Origin: Acidobacteriota bacterium
GTDB lineage: Bacteria > Acidobacteriota > Terriglobia > Terriglobales > Acidobacteriaceae
Length of the DNA: 64,000 nt
Assembly: GCA_021805025.1 (NCBI GenBank)
Contig: JAJZGF010000009.1
Location: forward strand, 1 to 64,000
Reading direction: 5' to 3'
Below the pieces are notes generated by a model that saw only the letters and a list, made by a program, of their open reading frames with translations, had not been told where the DNA came from and did no database searches. Positions 26,894 through 35,723 of this stretch are shown piece by piece (the stretch's first letter is position 1; the number at the start of each line of letters is the position of its first letter). Made by a program: the position numbers and the translations under genes.

Positions 26894-27586
26894 ATGAATC
26901 TGAAGAGACACATCCTCCTCGCCGCGGCTCTGGCGCTGTGCGTTCCCGCCGCCCATCCGGCGCACGCAGACGACCTCCAGCGCGTCCTGCATGAACTGGA
27001 TATTGCCGCGGCCCACTTCCATACCACCTCGGCCGACTTCGAGTTCGACTCGATCCAGACGGACCCCATTCCCGACACCGACGTGCAGAAGGGCGCGGTC
27101 TACTACGAGCGCAACGGCAAGGCCTTCCAGATGGGGATCCACATCAACCAGGTGAACGGCCGGCCCGTACCCAAGGCCGTGGTGGTCTCCGGCGGCATCG
27201 TCAAGCTCTATGAGGCGCTGCCCAACCAGGTCACCACGCTCACCAAGCTCAGCCAGTACGAGAGGTGGTTCACGCTCGGATTCGGGGCCAGCGGCAAGGA
27301 TCTGGCCAGCAAATGGGAGATCAAGGACCTGGGCGTCGAGACCCTGGAGGGCATCAAGACAGAAAAGCTGGAGATGGTTCCCAAAGACCCGGCCATCCGC
27401 AAGAACCTGCCCAAGGTCACGCTCTGGCTGGATACCGCGCGCGGCGTGAGCCTGCAGCAGGATTTCGACGAAGGCCAGGGCCAGTCCCGTCACTGCCGCT
27501 ACTTCAACATCAAGGTGAACGAGTCCCTGCCGGGCGACGCGTTCAAATTCAAGACCGACAGCAAGACGCAGTACGTCACGCGATAG
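26894..27586 (+). CDS. LolA-like outer-membrane lipoprotein carrier family protein
   Basis: A 230-residue exported protein with a signal peptide ending PAHAD. The rest is beta-rich and follows LolA-like folds: LHELDIAAAHFHTTSADFEF, KGAVYYERNGKAFQMGI, YEALPNQVTTL and KLEMVPKDPAIRKNLPKVTLWLD. LolA carries lipoproteins across the periplasm; this paralogue may carry another lipid. ATG 26894 preceded by AGGAA is preferred over ATG 26879. Its end overlaps the convergent membrane glycosyltransferase gene by 11 nt. Confidence 0.8.
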   Translation: MNLKRHILLAAALALCVPAAHPAHADDLQRVLHELDIAAAHFHTTSADFEFDSIQTDPIPDTDVQKGAVYYERNGKAFQMGIHINQVNGRPVPKAVVVSGGIVKLYEALPNQVTTLTKLSQYERWFTLGFGASGKDLASKWEIKDLGVETLEGIKTEKLEMVPKDPAIRKNLPKVTLWLDTARGVSLQQDFDEGQGQSRHCRYFNIKVNESLPGDAFKFKTDSKTQYVTR

Positions 27587-29003
27587 ATCGCTGGCCGAGG
27601 CGCCGCATCCGACGCCAGCCCGCGGCCAGCGCCACGCCGCCCAGCACGAAAAGAATCGGGAAGCACTCCAGCGTGTATCTCGCTTCAGGCGCCTGCACGG
27701 TCAGTAACAGAGCACTGCGCAGCAGACAGTAGAGCAGCATCCATGTCCAAAGGCGCGGGCGCAGCCAGAGCCCTGCCGCGGCCAGCAGCAGATAGAGCGC
27801 ATTCAGCGCGGCGTATGCCCAGCTGAACCTGGTCTCCGCGTTGTGGTGCGCATAGTTCCACCAGTCGAGGTCAATGGGCAGGTTCTCCACGCGCGGCCGC
27901 AGCCACATATCCGCCATGCGCCCCAGCGGCAGCCACAGATGGGTGCGCAACGGGTGGGCTTCAACCCGCTGCGTCGCCAGCCGCGCAAAGCGCGCATCGA
28001 GTTCCGGCGTCAGGTCATAACCGTTGCTGTTGTAGGCAGCCGCCAGCGCGGCCGTCTCGGCGCGCTGCGCAGGCGAGTCAAACGCGCGGCTGGGCAGCAG
28101 GCCCACATCCAGCACATCGCCCGGCACATTCCAGTACACGTTGTAGGTGGAAACAAAGTCCAGGCACCAGGTTTTCACCCAGCGCTCCCACCCCGGATAG
28201 ACCGGCTCGCCTGGGTCGGTTGCGGAGCGCGGCACCAGTGGCTGAATCATGTGAAAAGCCCTCCAGTTGCGCCAGGTCCAGGCGCCGAAGGGCGCGAGAG
28301 CGAGCAAGAGGCAGACCACCGCCATGGCGACTCGCCTTCGGCCGCCGATGCGCCGCACCGCAACGAACGCCGGGGCAAGCGCCACCGCGACGAGCGCTCC
28401 ATCCGGGCGCAGCAGTGCGGCGTAGGTGACGGCAAAGGTAAACGCCAGCGCCGGGCCCCACCCTGGCCGCTCTTGAAAACGCGCCGTGGCCCAAAGCGCC
28501 AGCGCGATCAGGAACAGCGTCGGCCCCTCCGCCAGCGGCGTGGCCGCATAGATCGCCGTGAACGGACACAGGGCCGCCAGCCAAAGCGTCGCCCGCGCGG
28601 CATTGCCGCCCCGCCCGGCAGGCGCGATCCGCCCGGCGAAGTCTGCCAGCAACAGACAGCCTGCAAGTTCCAGCACAATCTGCACCCACGCGGCCGCGCC
28701 GTAGTTGTCGATGCCGAAGATCCGAAAGCACGCGGCCAGAAACAACGGATAGCCTGGGAGGCGGATCAGCGTGGACTCCACCGCGCCTCCGCCCCCCGAG
28801 AGGCCGTAGCGCCCATGCAGCATCAGATTCTTTGCCAGGTCGCCGTAGATCAGGGTATCCCCGTTGGCCTGAAAGAATCGCCCCAGCATCCAGGCGCGCA
28901 GCAGCCCGCCGGCCGCAAGCGCGCATACCGCCTGCAGCCACCGCCACGTCAAGCGAGGAACCGGCGCGTCAGCTTTCGATTGACGGGGCGACAGAGCTTC
29001 CAT
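27576..29003 (-). CDS. Multi-pass membrane glycosyltransferase (GT39/ArnT/RgtA-like)
   Basis: A 475-residue polytopic protein of the PMT/ArnT-like GT-C superfamily, which uses polyprenyl-phosphate sugars on the outer face of the inner membrane. The first loop shows GDTLIYGDLAKNLMLHGRYGL with the acidic residues expected for this class, followed by TLIRLPGYPLFLA and AATPLAEGPTLFLIALAL. There are about ten hydrophobic helices and a large periplasmic loop (about 260-390). Start chosen at ATG 29003 (MEALSPRQSK); the frame extends to 29111. It diverges from the GH18-NodB-GT2 gene. Confidence 0.8.
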   Translation of the reverse strand: MEALSPRQSKADAPVPRLTWRWLQAVCALAAGGLLRAWMLGRFFQANGDTLIYGDLAKNLMLHGRYGLSGGGGAVESTLIRLPGYPLFLAACFRIFGIDNYGAAAWVQIVLELAGCLLLADFAGRIAPAGRGGNAARATLWLAALCPFTAIYAATPLAEGPTLFLIALALWATARFQERPGWGPALAFTFAVTYAALLRPDGALVAVALAPAFVAVRRIGGRRRVAMAVVCLLLALAPFGAWTWRNWRAFHMIQPLVPRSATDPGEPVYPGWERWVKTWCLDFVSTYNVYWNVPGDVLDVGLLPSRAFDSPAQRAETAALAAAYNSNGYDLTPELDARFARLATQRVEAHPLRTHLWLPLGRMADMWLRPRVENLPIDLDWWNYAHHNAETRFSWAYAALNALYLLLAAAGLWLRPRLWTWMLLYCLLRSALLLTVQAPEARYTLECFPILFVLGGVALAAGWRRMRRLGQRSIA

Positions 29004-29182
29004 ACGATTCGTACTGTATCGCGCTGACCACCTCCCTGGGGTCATGCGCTGTTTCACTTGCCTTGGCAGAGTCCACCACGCGACCCCGAGGTCGCGGCTT
29101 ATCTCATTCAAAGAATTGTGCTTGCCTCTTCACTGTTCTGCGCGCGATACACTCAATACAAGCCTCGAAAGCGAGAAGGTGG

Positions 29183-32100
29183 ATGGCCGAGAAGCAGATT
29201 TTTTTTGACCCTGAAAGAAAGCGCTGGAAGCTTCTGCGCCGTATTTTCGACATTGCCGCCATTTGCACGACGCTCCTGCTGGCTGCCTTCATTTTTAATG
29301 TCTTTCGCGCCCGGCCGCTGCCGGAGCTGCTGTTGCCTTCGCCGCGGCACAATTACAAGCCCCTCAATGATCGTGCGCCCGCCCTTCGCTCCAGCCGGCC
29401 CCGACCGACCCGTCGCAAAACCGCGCGTCTTCCCTCTGAGATTCCCTTCAACTCGGGCGAAGGCCTGCGGGCCGCCTACTACGCCCCCGACGACGCTTCC
29501 AGCTACTCTTCGCTGAAGGAGCACGTCCACCAGATTGATCTGCTCTTTCCCCAGTGGCTTCACGTGAACGGCAGCCAGCCCACGCTTCTCGCCGTAAGCA
29601 GCGATAACATCCGCCAATACCCGGTTGTCGATGGCGCCAGCGTGCACGACCCCGACGAGCTCAACAAGGTCAAGAACGTCATCGCGGCCTCCCGTGAACA
29701 GACGGAGATCTTTCCTCACCTGAACAACTACAACCTGCACACGCAGAGTTGGGATGCCTCAGTAGGAGACATGCTCAGCGACCCGGCCAAGCGCGCCGCA
29801 CTGCGCGAGCAGGTTGTGCGCATGCTCACCGCCATGCCCGCCTATCACGGCATCTCTCTGGACTTTGAAAGCCTCGCGGACAATGCCACGCCCGGCTATC
29901 TGAGCTTCATTCAGGAGCTTTACGACGATCTGCACTCGCGCAATCTGCGCCTCTATGTCAACGTAGCGGTCTCCGAGCCGGACGCGGACATGGAGACCAT
30001 CGCCGCCAACTCCGATGGCATCATCCTCATGAATTACGACCAGCACGAGGTCGAGAGCGATCCCGGTCCCATCGCCAGCCAGGACTGGTTTATCGCCAAC
30101 CTGCGCCGCACGCTCAAAATCGTTCCCAAAGAGAAGATCATCTGCGCGGTGGGCAATTACGGGTATGACTGGACGCTCACCATCCCCAGCGCCAAGGGTC
30201 GCAATCGCAAGCCGGCCAAGCCGGAGGTGGTAGACACCGAGGATCTCTCCGTCTCCGACGCATGGCAGCGCGCCGCCGATGCGGACGCCGACCTCGATCT
30301 CGATTACAACTCGCTCAATCCGCACTTCGAGTACATCGACGAGGACTCCAATCAGCGCCACGTCGTCTGGTTCCTGGACGGCGTCACGCTGCTCAACGAG
30401 ATGCGGGCGGCGCGCCAGCTTGGTCTGCAGACCTTTGCCCTGTGGCGACTCGGCTCTGAAGATCGCTCCCTGTGGAGCGTATGGGACAAGCCCAGCAGCG
30501 CGGCCTCGCTGCAGGCTCTGGGCTCCGTGCAGCCCGGCCACGATGTAGACAACGAGGGGGAAGGAGACATTCTGCGCGTCACCGGTCTTCCCCAGGCGGG
30601 CAAGCGAACCGTGCAGGTAGACACCGACGAGCCGGACCCCACCAAAAAGCTCATTATTGATGAGCACATGGACGTGTACCCGCACACCTACACGGTCCAG
30701 TACTACGGGTATCACTCCAATGAGGTCGCGCTCAGCTTTGACGACGGCCCTGACGCCAAGTGGACTCCGAAGATCCTCGATGTCCTCAAGCAGAAGCAGG
30801 CCACCGCAACCTTCATGATGATCGGCGAGTCTGCCTTGCAGAATGTAGGCATCATGCAGCGGGCGGTGCGTGAAGGCAATGAGATCGGCAACCACACCTA
30901 CACGCACCCGGACATCAGCGAAATCTCCCATCGCCAGCTCGATCTCGAGGTCCAGCTCACAGAGCGCCTCTTCGCCAGCAAGCTCGGCGTGCAACCGCTC
31001 TACTTCCGTCCGCCTTACGACATTGACGAAGAGCCCGATACCGACGACCAGGCCGCGCCCATCGTACGCGTGCAGCAGGACGGGCTGATCATCATCGGCA
31101 ACAAGATTGACACCAACGACTGGGATGAGCGCGTCCGCAAGACGCCCGCCGAAATCTGCCAGTCGGTTCTCGATCAGCTCCAGGTCATGAAGACCAAGCC
31201 GCAGTTCCGCGGCTCCATCATCCTGCTCCACGACGGCGGCGGCGACCGCGCGGCCACCCTGGCCGCCCTGCCCTTGCTGATCGATACGCTGCGCGCCCAC
31301 GGCTACACCATTGTCCGCGTCTCCGCGCTGATGGGCAAAACCACCGCGCAGGTAATGCCGCGCCTCACATTCCTCCAGTACCTGCGCTCCATTCCAGACT
31401 CCATCGCATTCTCCACCCTGGCCATCATTGGGCATTTCATCGTGCTGGTCTTCTTCGCAGGCGATGTCCTGATGAGCGCACGGCTCATCCTGGTGGGCCT
31501 GTTCGCGGTGATTGACCGCCTGCGCCGCCCCCATCGCCAGGCCTCGCCGGGCTTCAATCCCCGCATCGCCGTGCTCGTTCCGGCCTACAACGAAGAAAAG
31601 GTCATCGTCCGCACCGTCCGCTCCGTGCTCCACTCGGACTATGAGAACCTGCGCGTCATCGTCATAGACGACGGCTCCAGCGACCGCACGTTTGACGTGG
31701 CCCGCGAAGCCTATGCCAAGGAAATCGCCGCCGGGCGCGTCACCGTACTCACCAAGCCCAATGGAGGCAAGGCCGCCGCCCTCAACTTCGCCCTCGACCA
31801 GATCGACGAGGAGTTCTACGTAGGCATCGACGCCGATACCGTCATCGCCGCCGACGCCATCTCCAAGCTCATCCCGCACTTTGAGGATGCAGGCATCGGA
31901 GCCGTCGCGGGCAATGCCAAAGTCGGCAACCGCGTCAATCTATGGACCCGCTGGCAGGCCCTTGAATACATCACCAGCCAGAACTTCGAGCGCCGCGCCC
32001 TCGATCTCTTTCACGTCGTCACCGTGGTTCCCGGCGCTATCGGCGCCTGGCGCACCAGCGCCGTCAAGGCCGCGGGCGGCTATCCCTTGAATACGGTGGC

Positions 32101-32713
32101 CGAAGATGCTGACCTGACCATGAACCTGCTCGAGCAGCAGTTCAAGGTCGTCTATGAAGATCGCGCGCTCGCCTTTACCGAAGCGCCTATCGATGCCAAG
32201 GGCCTGATGCGCCAGCGCTTTCGCTGGTCCTTCGGCATTCTGCAGTCGGTCTGGAAGCACCGCCTCGCCTTTGTCCGCAACAAGGCCATGGGCCTGTTCG
32301 CGCTGCCCAACATCCTCATCTTCCAGATGCTGCTGCCGCTGGTCTCGCCCTTTATTGACCTGATGTTCGTCTACGGCACCATCAACTACTTCATTGACCG
32401 GCACTACCACCCTGAAGCCGCGTCGAGCGCAAACCTGCAGAAGCTGGTGGCCTACTTCCTCGCCTTCCTGCTCATTGACTTCATTACCTCGACGGTGGCC
32501 TTCAGCCTGGAGCGCCGCCACCCCGCCAACAAGGGAGACGGCTGGCTGCTCTTCCACATCTGGCTGCAGCGCTTTGCCTACCGCCAGGTCTTCTCCATTG
32601 TGCTGTTCAAGACGCTCAAACGCGCCATTGACGGCAAGCCCTTCAACTGGGACAAGCTGGAGCGCACCGCCAAGATGAGCAAAGCCACCGAGGCTCTGAC
32701 CGAGACGCCGTAA
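29183..32713 (+). CDS. Three-domain GH18 - NodB deacetylase - processive GT2 protein
   Basis: One chain of 1176 residues. After an N-terminal membrane anchor (about 20-40) comes a GH18-like domain (about 85-430) with the catalytic motif YHGISLDFESL, glutamate at about 229. A NodB deacetylase domain follows (about 510-720): LSFDDGPDAKWTP, metal His pair in NHTYTHPD and FRPPYD. Membrane helices at about 740-775 lead to a GT2 domain (about 790-1020): VLVPAYNEEK, IDDGSSDRT, GIDADTV and the processive motif RQRFRW, with further helices after it. The start ATG follows GAGAAGGTGG. The set of activities equals PgaB plus PgaC, so synthesis, deacetylation and cleavage of an exported beta-linked GlcNAc-type polymer by one protein is the best guess. 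Confidence 0.9.
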   Translation: MAEKQIFFDPERKRWKLLRRIFDIAAICTTLLLAAFIFNVFRARPLPELLLPSPRHNYKPLNDRAPALRSSRPRPTRRKTARLPSEIPFNSGEGLRAAYYAPDDASSYSSLKEHVHQIDLLFPQWLHVNGSQPTLLAVSSDNIRQYPVVDGASVHDPDELNKVKNVIAASREQTEIFPHLNNYNLHTQSWDASVGDMLSDPAKRAALREQVVRMLTAMPAYHGISLDFESLADNATPGYLSFIQELYDDLHSRNLRLYVNVAVSEPDADMETIAANSDGIILMNYDQHEVESDPGPIASQDWFIANLRRTLKIVPKEKIICAVGNYGYDWTLTIPSAKGRNRKPAKPEVVDTEDLSVSDAWQRAADADADLDLDYNSLNPHFEYIDEDSNQRHVVWFLDGVTLLNEMRAARQLGLQTFALWRLGSEDRSLWSVWDKPSSAASLQALGSVQPGHDVDNEGEGDILRVTGLPQAGKRTVQVDTDEPDPTKKLIIDEHMDVYPHTYTVQYYGYHSNEVALSFDDGPDAKWTPKILDVLKQKQATATFMMIGESALQNVGIMQRAVREGNEIGNHTYTHPDISEISHRQLDLEVQLTERLFASKLGVQPLYFRPPYDIDEEPDTDDQAAPIVRVQQDGLIIIGNKIDTNDWDERVRKTPAEICQSVLDQLQVMKTKPQFRGSIILLHDGGGDRAATLAALPLLIDTLRAHGYTIVRVSALMGKTTAQVMPRLTFLQYLRSIPDSIAFSTLAIIGHFIVLVFFAGDVLMSARLILVGLFAVIDRLRRPHRQASPGFNPRIAVLVPAYNEEKVIVRTVRSVLHSDYENLRVIVIDDGSSDRTFDVAREAYAKEIAAGRVTVLTKPNGGKAAALNFALDQIDEEFYVGIDADTVIAADAISKLIPHFEDAGIGAVAGNAKVGNRVNLWTRWQALEYITSQNFERRALDLFHVVTVVPGAIGAWRTSAVKAAGGYPLNTVAEDADLTMNLLEQQFKVVYEDRALAFTEAPIDAKGLMRQRFRWSFGILQSVWKHRLAFVRNKAMGLFALPNILIFQMLLPLVSPFIDLMFVYGTINYFIDRHYHPEAASSANLQKLVAYFLAFLLIDFITSTVAFSLERRHPANKGDGWLLFHIWLQRFAYRQVFSIVLFKTLKRAIDGKPFNWDKLERTAKMSKATEALTETP

Positions 32714-32720
32714 ACAGAAA

Positions 32721-32769
32721 AACGGCCCGTGGGCGGAGATCATGCACATCTCTATACCCGCAGGCCGTT
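32721..32769 (-). terminator. Terminator between the GH18-NodB-GT2 gene and bglX
   Basis: AACGGCC (32721-32727) pairs with GGCCGTT (32763-32769), extended inside by GTGGG/CCCGC after one mismatch and by an inner GAGAT/ATCTC stem. Read on the minus strand it is followed by TTTTTCTGTTT, so it mainly terminates bglX; the stem could also stop the convergent gene. Confidence 0.75.
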
Positions 32770-32793
32770 GATCGTTACTGTCTCTGCCGCGCC

Positions 32794-35100
32794 TTACTCA
32801 GTCACGGTCAGCTCGGTGTGCAGGCTTGCGGTCGAATCCTCGCCGGCCCATACATCAAACACGCCCGGCTCCACGGCCCACACCTTGGTCTGCGGACTCC
32901 AGAAGCTCAGCTCATGCTTGCCCAGCGTGAACTTCAGCGTCTGCGTCTCGCCCGGCTTGAGCGTCAGGCGTTCAAAGCCCTTGAGCTGCCGCACGGGCCG
33001 CGACGCTGATCCGGCGCGTTGATGAATGTAGATCTGCGCCACCGCATCGCCAGCCGCCTTGCCCGTGTTGGTCACGTCCACCTGCACCTCGGTGGCTTCG
33101 CCCGTCTTTATGCTCTTGCTGCCCAGTTTCAAGTTGGTGAACTTGAAGCTGGTGTAACTCAACCCATACCCAAATGGATAGAGTGGCTTCGAGGAGAGAT
33201 CCCAGTAGCGCGACGTAAACTCCGGACGATCCTCAGGCTCATGCGTCAGATTGTGGTTATAGTAGAGCGGCTCCTGCCCGGCCGCGCGCGGCCAGCTTAC
33301 CGGCAGCTTGCCACCGGGATTCACATCCCCGAAGAGTACGTCCGCCACGGCGTTCCCGCCCTCCGTGCCCGGATACCACGCCTCCAGAATTGCCGCCACG
33401 TGCTCCTCGGCCCACCGCAGATCCACGGGACGGCCATTCTCAAGCACCAGCACCACAGGCTTGCCCGTCTCCACCGCCGCTTCCAGCATCTGAAGCTGAA
33501 TGCCAGGCAGATCCAGCGTTGCGCGAGAGGCCGCTTCGCCGCTCATGTTCGCCCCTTCGCCCATCACGGCAACCACCACATCCGCCTGCTCGGCGGCAGC
33601 CTTTGCTTTCGCCACCCAGTCGGCGGTCTCAGCTGCGGTGGGCGGTGGCAGCGGCTTGTTGCCCGTCATCGTATCCAGCATCGAGGGGTAGACGCGCGAC
33701 AGCGCCGGACCCGGCACAAAGCTTACCTGTGCCTGGGCGCCGAGCTTTGCCTTCAACCCCGCCAGCACCGTAACGGGGTGGTTCTTGCTCGCTCCGCCAA
33801 AAAGCCCCTCCACCGTCCAGCCTCCTTCGATGTCTTTGGTCGAGTCGGCCAGCGGCCCGATGACCGCAATCTTATTCAATGTTGCAGACAGCGGCAGCGT
33901 GCGGCGACTGTTCTTCAGCAGAACCATTGAGCGGCCTGCGATCCGGCGCTCCAGTGCAAGGCCCTCGGGACGGCTCAGTGTCGCGTCTACTTTGGACTCA
34001 TCCACGTAGGGCTGATCGAATAGTCCCAGCTCATACTTGGCTTCAAGAATGGGCAGCACGGCCGCATCCAGTTGGGCATCGGTCACCTTGCCGCTTTTCA
34101 CCAGGGCGGGCAGGTTGCGGGTAAAGGTCAGGCTCGCCATGTCCATGTTGAGTCCGGCAGACAAGGCCTTATACGCGGCATCCTGCGGGTCATTGGCATA
34201 GCCATGGGTCTGCAGGCTCGCTACGGCAAAAGCATCCGAGACCACGAATCCCTTGAAGCCCCACTCATCGCGCAGCACCTCCGTCAGCAACCAGTGGTTG
34301 CCCGTCGCAGGCACGTCGTTCAGGTCCATATAGGCGCTCATAAAGCTGCCCGCGCCTGCCTCCTCCGCGGCGTGAAAGGGCACCAGATATACATTGCGCA
34401 GCAACTCCTCGGGGACATAGGACGAGTCGTAGTCCCGGCCTCCGTCGGCCGCGCCGTAGCCGGCATAATGTTTCACGCAGGCCAGCACGCTGTCAGGGCC
34501 GAGCTCAGCGCCCTGAAAGCCGCGCACCTGCGCCCGCGCCATGGCCGCGCCCAGATACGGATCCTCACCTGCGCCTTCCACCATGCGCCCCCAACGAGCA
34601 TCGCGAGCAATATCCACCATGGGCGTGAAAGTCCACTGGATGCCCGCTGCACGGGCGTCCTGCCCGGCAAGATGCTGCGCGGCCTCCTCCACAGTCGGAT
34701 CCCACGACGACGCCATCGCCAGCGGGACAGGGAAGATCGTCCGGTAGCCGTGAATCACATCAAAGCCGAAGAGGATGGGAATGTGGAGCCGCGACTTTTC
34801 CACCGCCAGATGCTGCAGCCGGTTGATCTCCTTCACGTCAGTGAGCCACAGGACGGAACCGACCTTGCCCTGCGTAATCAGCGCGTCCGGCTTTTCGCCG
34901 CCCAGCCCCGGCATGGTGATCCCGGCCGACTGGTTCATCTGCCCCACTTTTTCCTCAACCGTCATCTGCTTGAGCAGAGCCTCGGCGCGCCGGAGGGCCT
35001 CTTCGTGCGAGATGGACGCGGCCTGTGCGCCCGTCACGGACGCAACCGCCAGCAGCGCCCCAGCCATCCAAATTCCCTTTATTCCCAATCCAATCCGCAT
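32794..35100 (-). CDS. bglX: Exported GH3 beta-glucosidase (BglX-like)
   Basis: A 768-residue family 3 glycoside hydrolase with a signal peptide (residues 1-27, ending GAQA). The N-terminal TIM-barrel domain holds KHYAGYGAADGGRDYD and the nucleophile region GFVVSDAFAVASLQTHG. The second domain has VLLKNSRRTLPL and VMGEGANMSGEAASR, followed by the fibronectin-III-like C-terminal domain (VDVTNTGKAAGDAV). Domain order and length match E. coli BglX, a periplasmic enzyme removing glucose from beta-linked oligosaccharides. The start is preceded by GGGAGAGAG. Active on plant-derived sugars by analogy. Confidence 0.95.
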   Translation of the reverse strand: MRIGLGIKGIWMAGALLAVASVTGAQAASISHEEALRRAEALLKQMTVEEKVGQMNQSAGITMPGLGGEKPDALITQGKVGSVLWLTDVKEINRLQHLAVEKSRLHIPILFGFDVIHGYRTIFPVPLAMASSWDPTVEEAAQHLAGQDARAAGIQWTFTPMVDIARDARWGRMVEGAGEDPYLGAAMARAQVRGFQGAELGPDSVLACVKHYAGYGAADGGRDYDSSYVPEELLRNVYLVPFHAAEEAGAGSFMSAYMDLNDVPATGNHWLLTEVLRDEWGFKGFVVSDAFAVASLQTHGYANDPQDAAYKALSAGLNMDMASLTFTRNLPALVKSGKVTDAQLDAAVLPILEAKYELGLFDQPYVDESKVDATLSRPEGLALERRIAGRSMVLLKNSRRTLPLSATLNKIAVIGPLADSTKDIEGGWTVEGLFGGASKNHPVTVLAGLKAKLGAQAQVSFVPGPALSRVYPSMLDTMTGNKPLPPPTAAETADWVAKAKAAAEQADVVVAVMGEGANMSGEAASRATLDLPGIQLQMLEAAVETGKPVVLVLENGRPVDLRWAEEHVAAILEAWYPGTEGGNAVADVLFGDVNPGGKLPVSWPRAAGQEPLYYNHNLTHEPEDRPEFTSRYWDLSSKPLYPFGYGLSYTSFKFTNLKLGSKSIKTGEATEVQVDVTNTGKAAGDAVAQIYIHQRAGSASRPVRQLKGFERLTLKPGETQTLKFTLGKHELSFWSPQTKVWAVEPGVFDVWAGEDSTASLHTELTVTE

Positions 35101-35723
35101 CTTCGGACTCTCTCCCTGGTGTCACTGGTCAATGAAACAGCATTGTCATGAGTCTCCGGCGCTGTGCCTTGGGCCAGCCCGCCGGTCGTCTCGCTCGTTG
35201 AAAGCTCCCCCACAAAAAAAAGCGCCCCCCGAAACGTCCCGCCTGGATGCAATCCAGATCTGGCGAATCGGAGGGGCGAGGAGCCGCAATCACAAGAAAA
35301 TGCGCTACCCTGGTCACTGCTCAACGGAAGAATTGCTTCTTCACACAGCATTGCCGGGCACACATTTTCTGGACCGCAACCAATGTAGCGGTCCGTCCAG
35401 GCGCTCGATAGGTTACATCGGGTACCAACCCCGCAAAAAAATGCAACCTCCTTTCCTGATTCAACTTACTGACGTATAGACAACCGCGCTACGGGGACGT
35501 ATGATACGCAATGCAGACCTTGATGCGTCCTGCTTGCTGCTCTCTTCCGCTCGTCGGGGGCAGACCGGCCACAGGGAAGACGCAGGAAGATTCGCAGAAT
35601 CCAACATCACAGCTGCCAGGAAGTACCCCGGCGGCAGCGTGCGTGTAGTCTCACCCGCGCACGCATATGGCGGAGTTCTCGCAATCAATCTTTCACTATG
35701 GGGAAAGGTTGAAGGAGTGGGAG
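35101..35723. other. Long intergenic region between divergent genes
   Basis: More than 600 nt between bglX and the gene at 35724. It has a poly-A stretch near 35215 and a good plus-strand promoter at 35477-35505. The palindrome CGTATGATACG (35498-35508) overlaps its -10 and may be an operator. No gene with recognisable homology was seen. Confidence 0.5.
35477..35505 (+). promoter_or_regulatory. Sigma70-type promoter upstream of the 35724 gene
   Basis: TAGACA (35477-35482) and TATGAT (35500-35505) are separated by 17 nt, each one base from consensus. The 11-bp palindrome CGTATGATACG straddles the -10, a plausible repressor site. The transcript would have a leader of about 210 nt before ATG 35724. 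Confidence 0.5.

Noticed and set aside
29759-31879. Antisense reading frame of 706 codons opposite the GH18-NodB-GT2 gene
   Set aside because: It is the mirror of strong codon bias in the real gene, with no start signal and no recognisable domain; other long antisense frames (20164-21399, 21147-22562, 27843-29027, 46699-48246) were rejected likewise.
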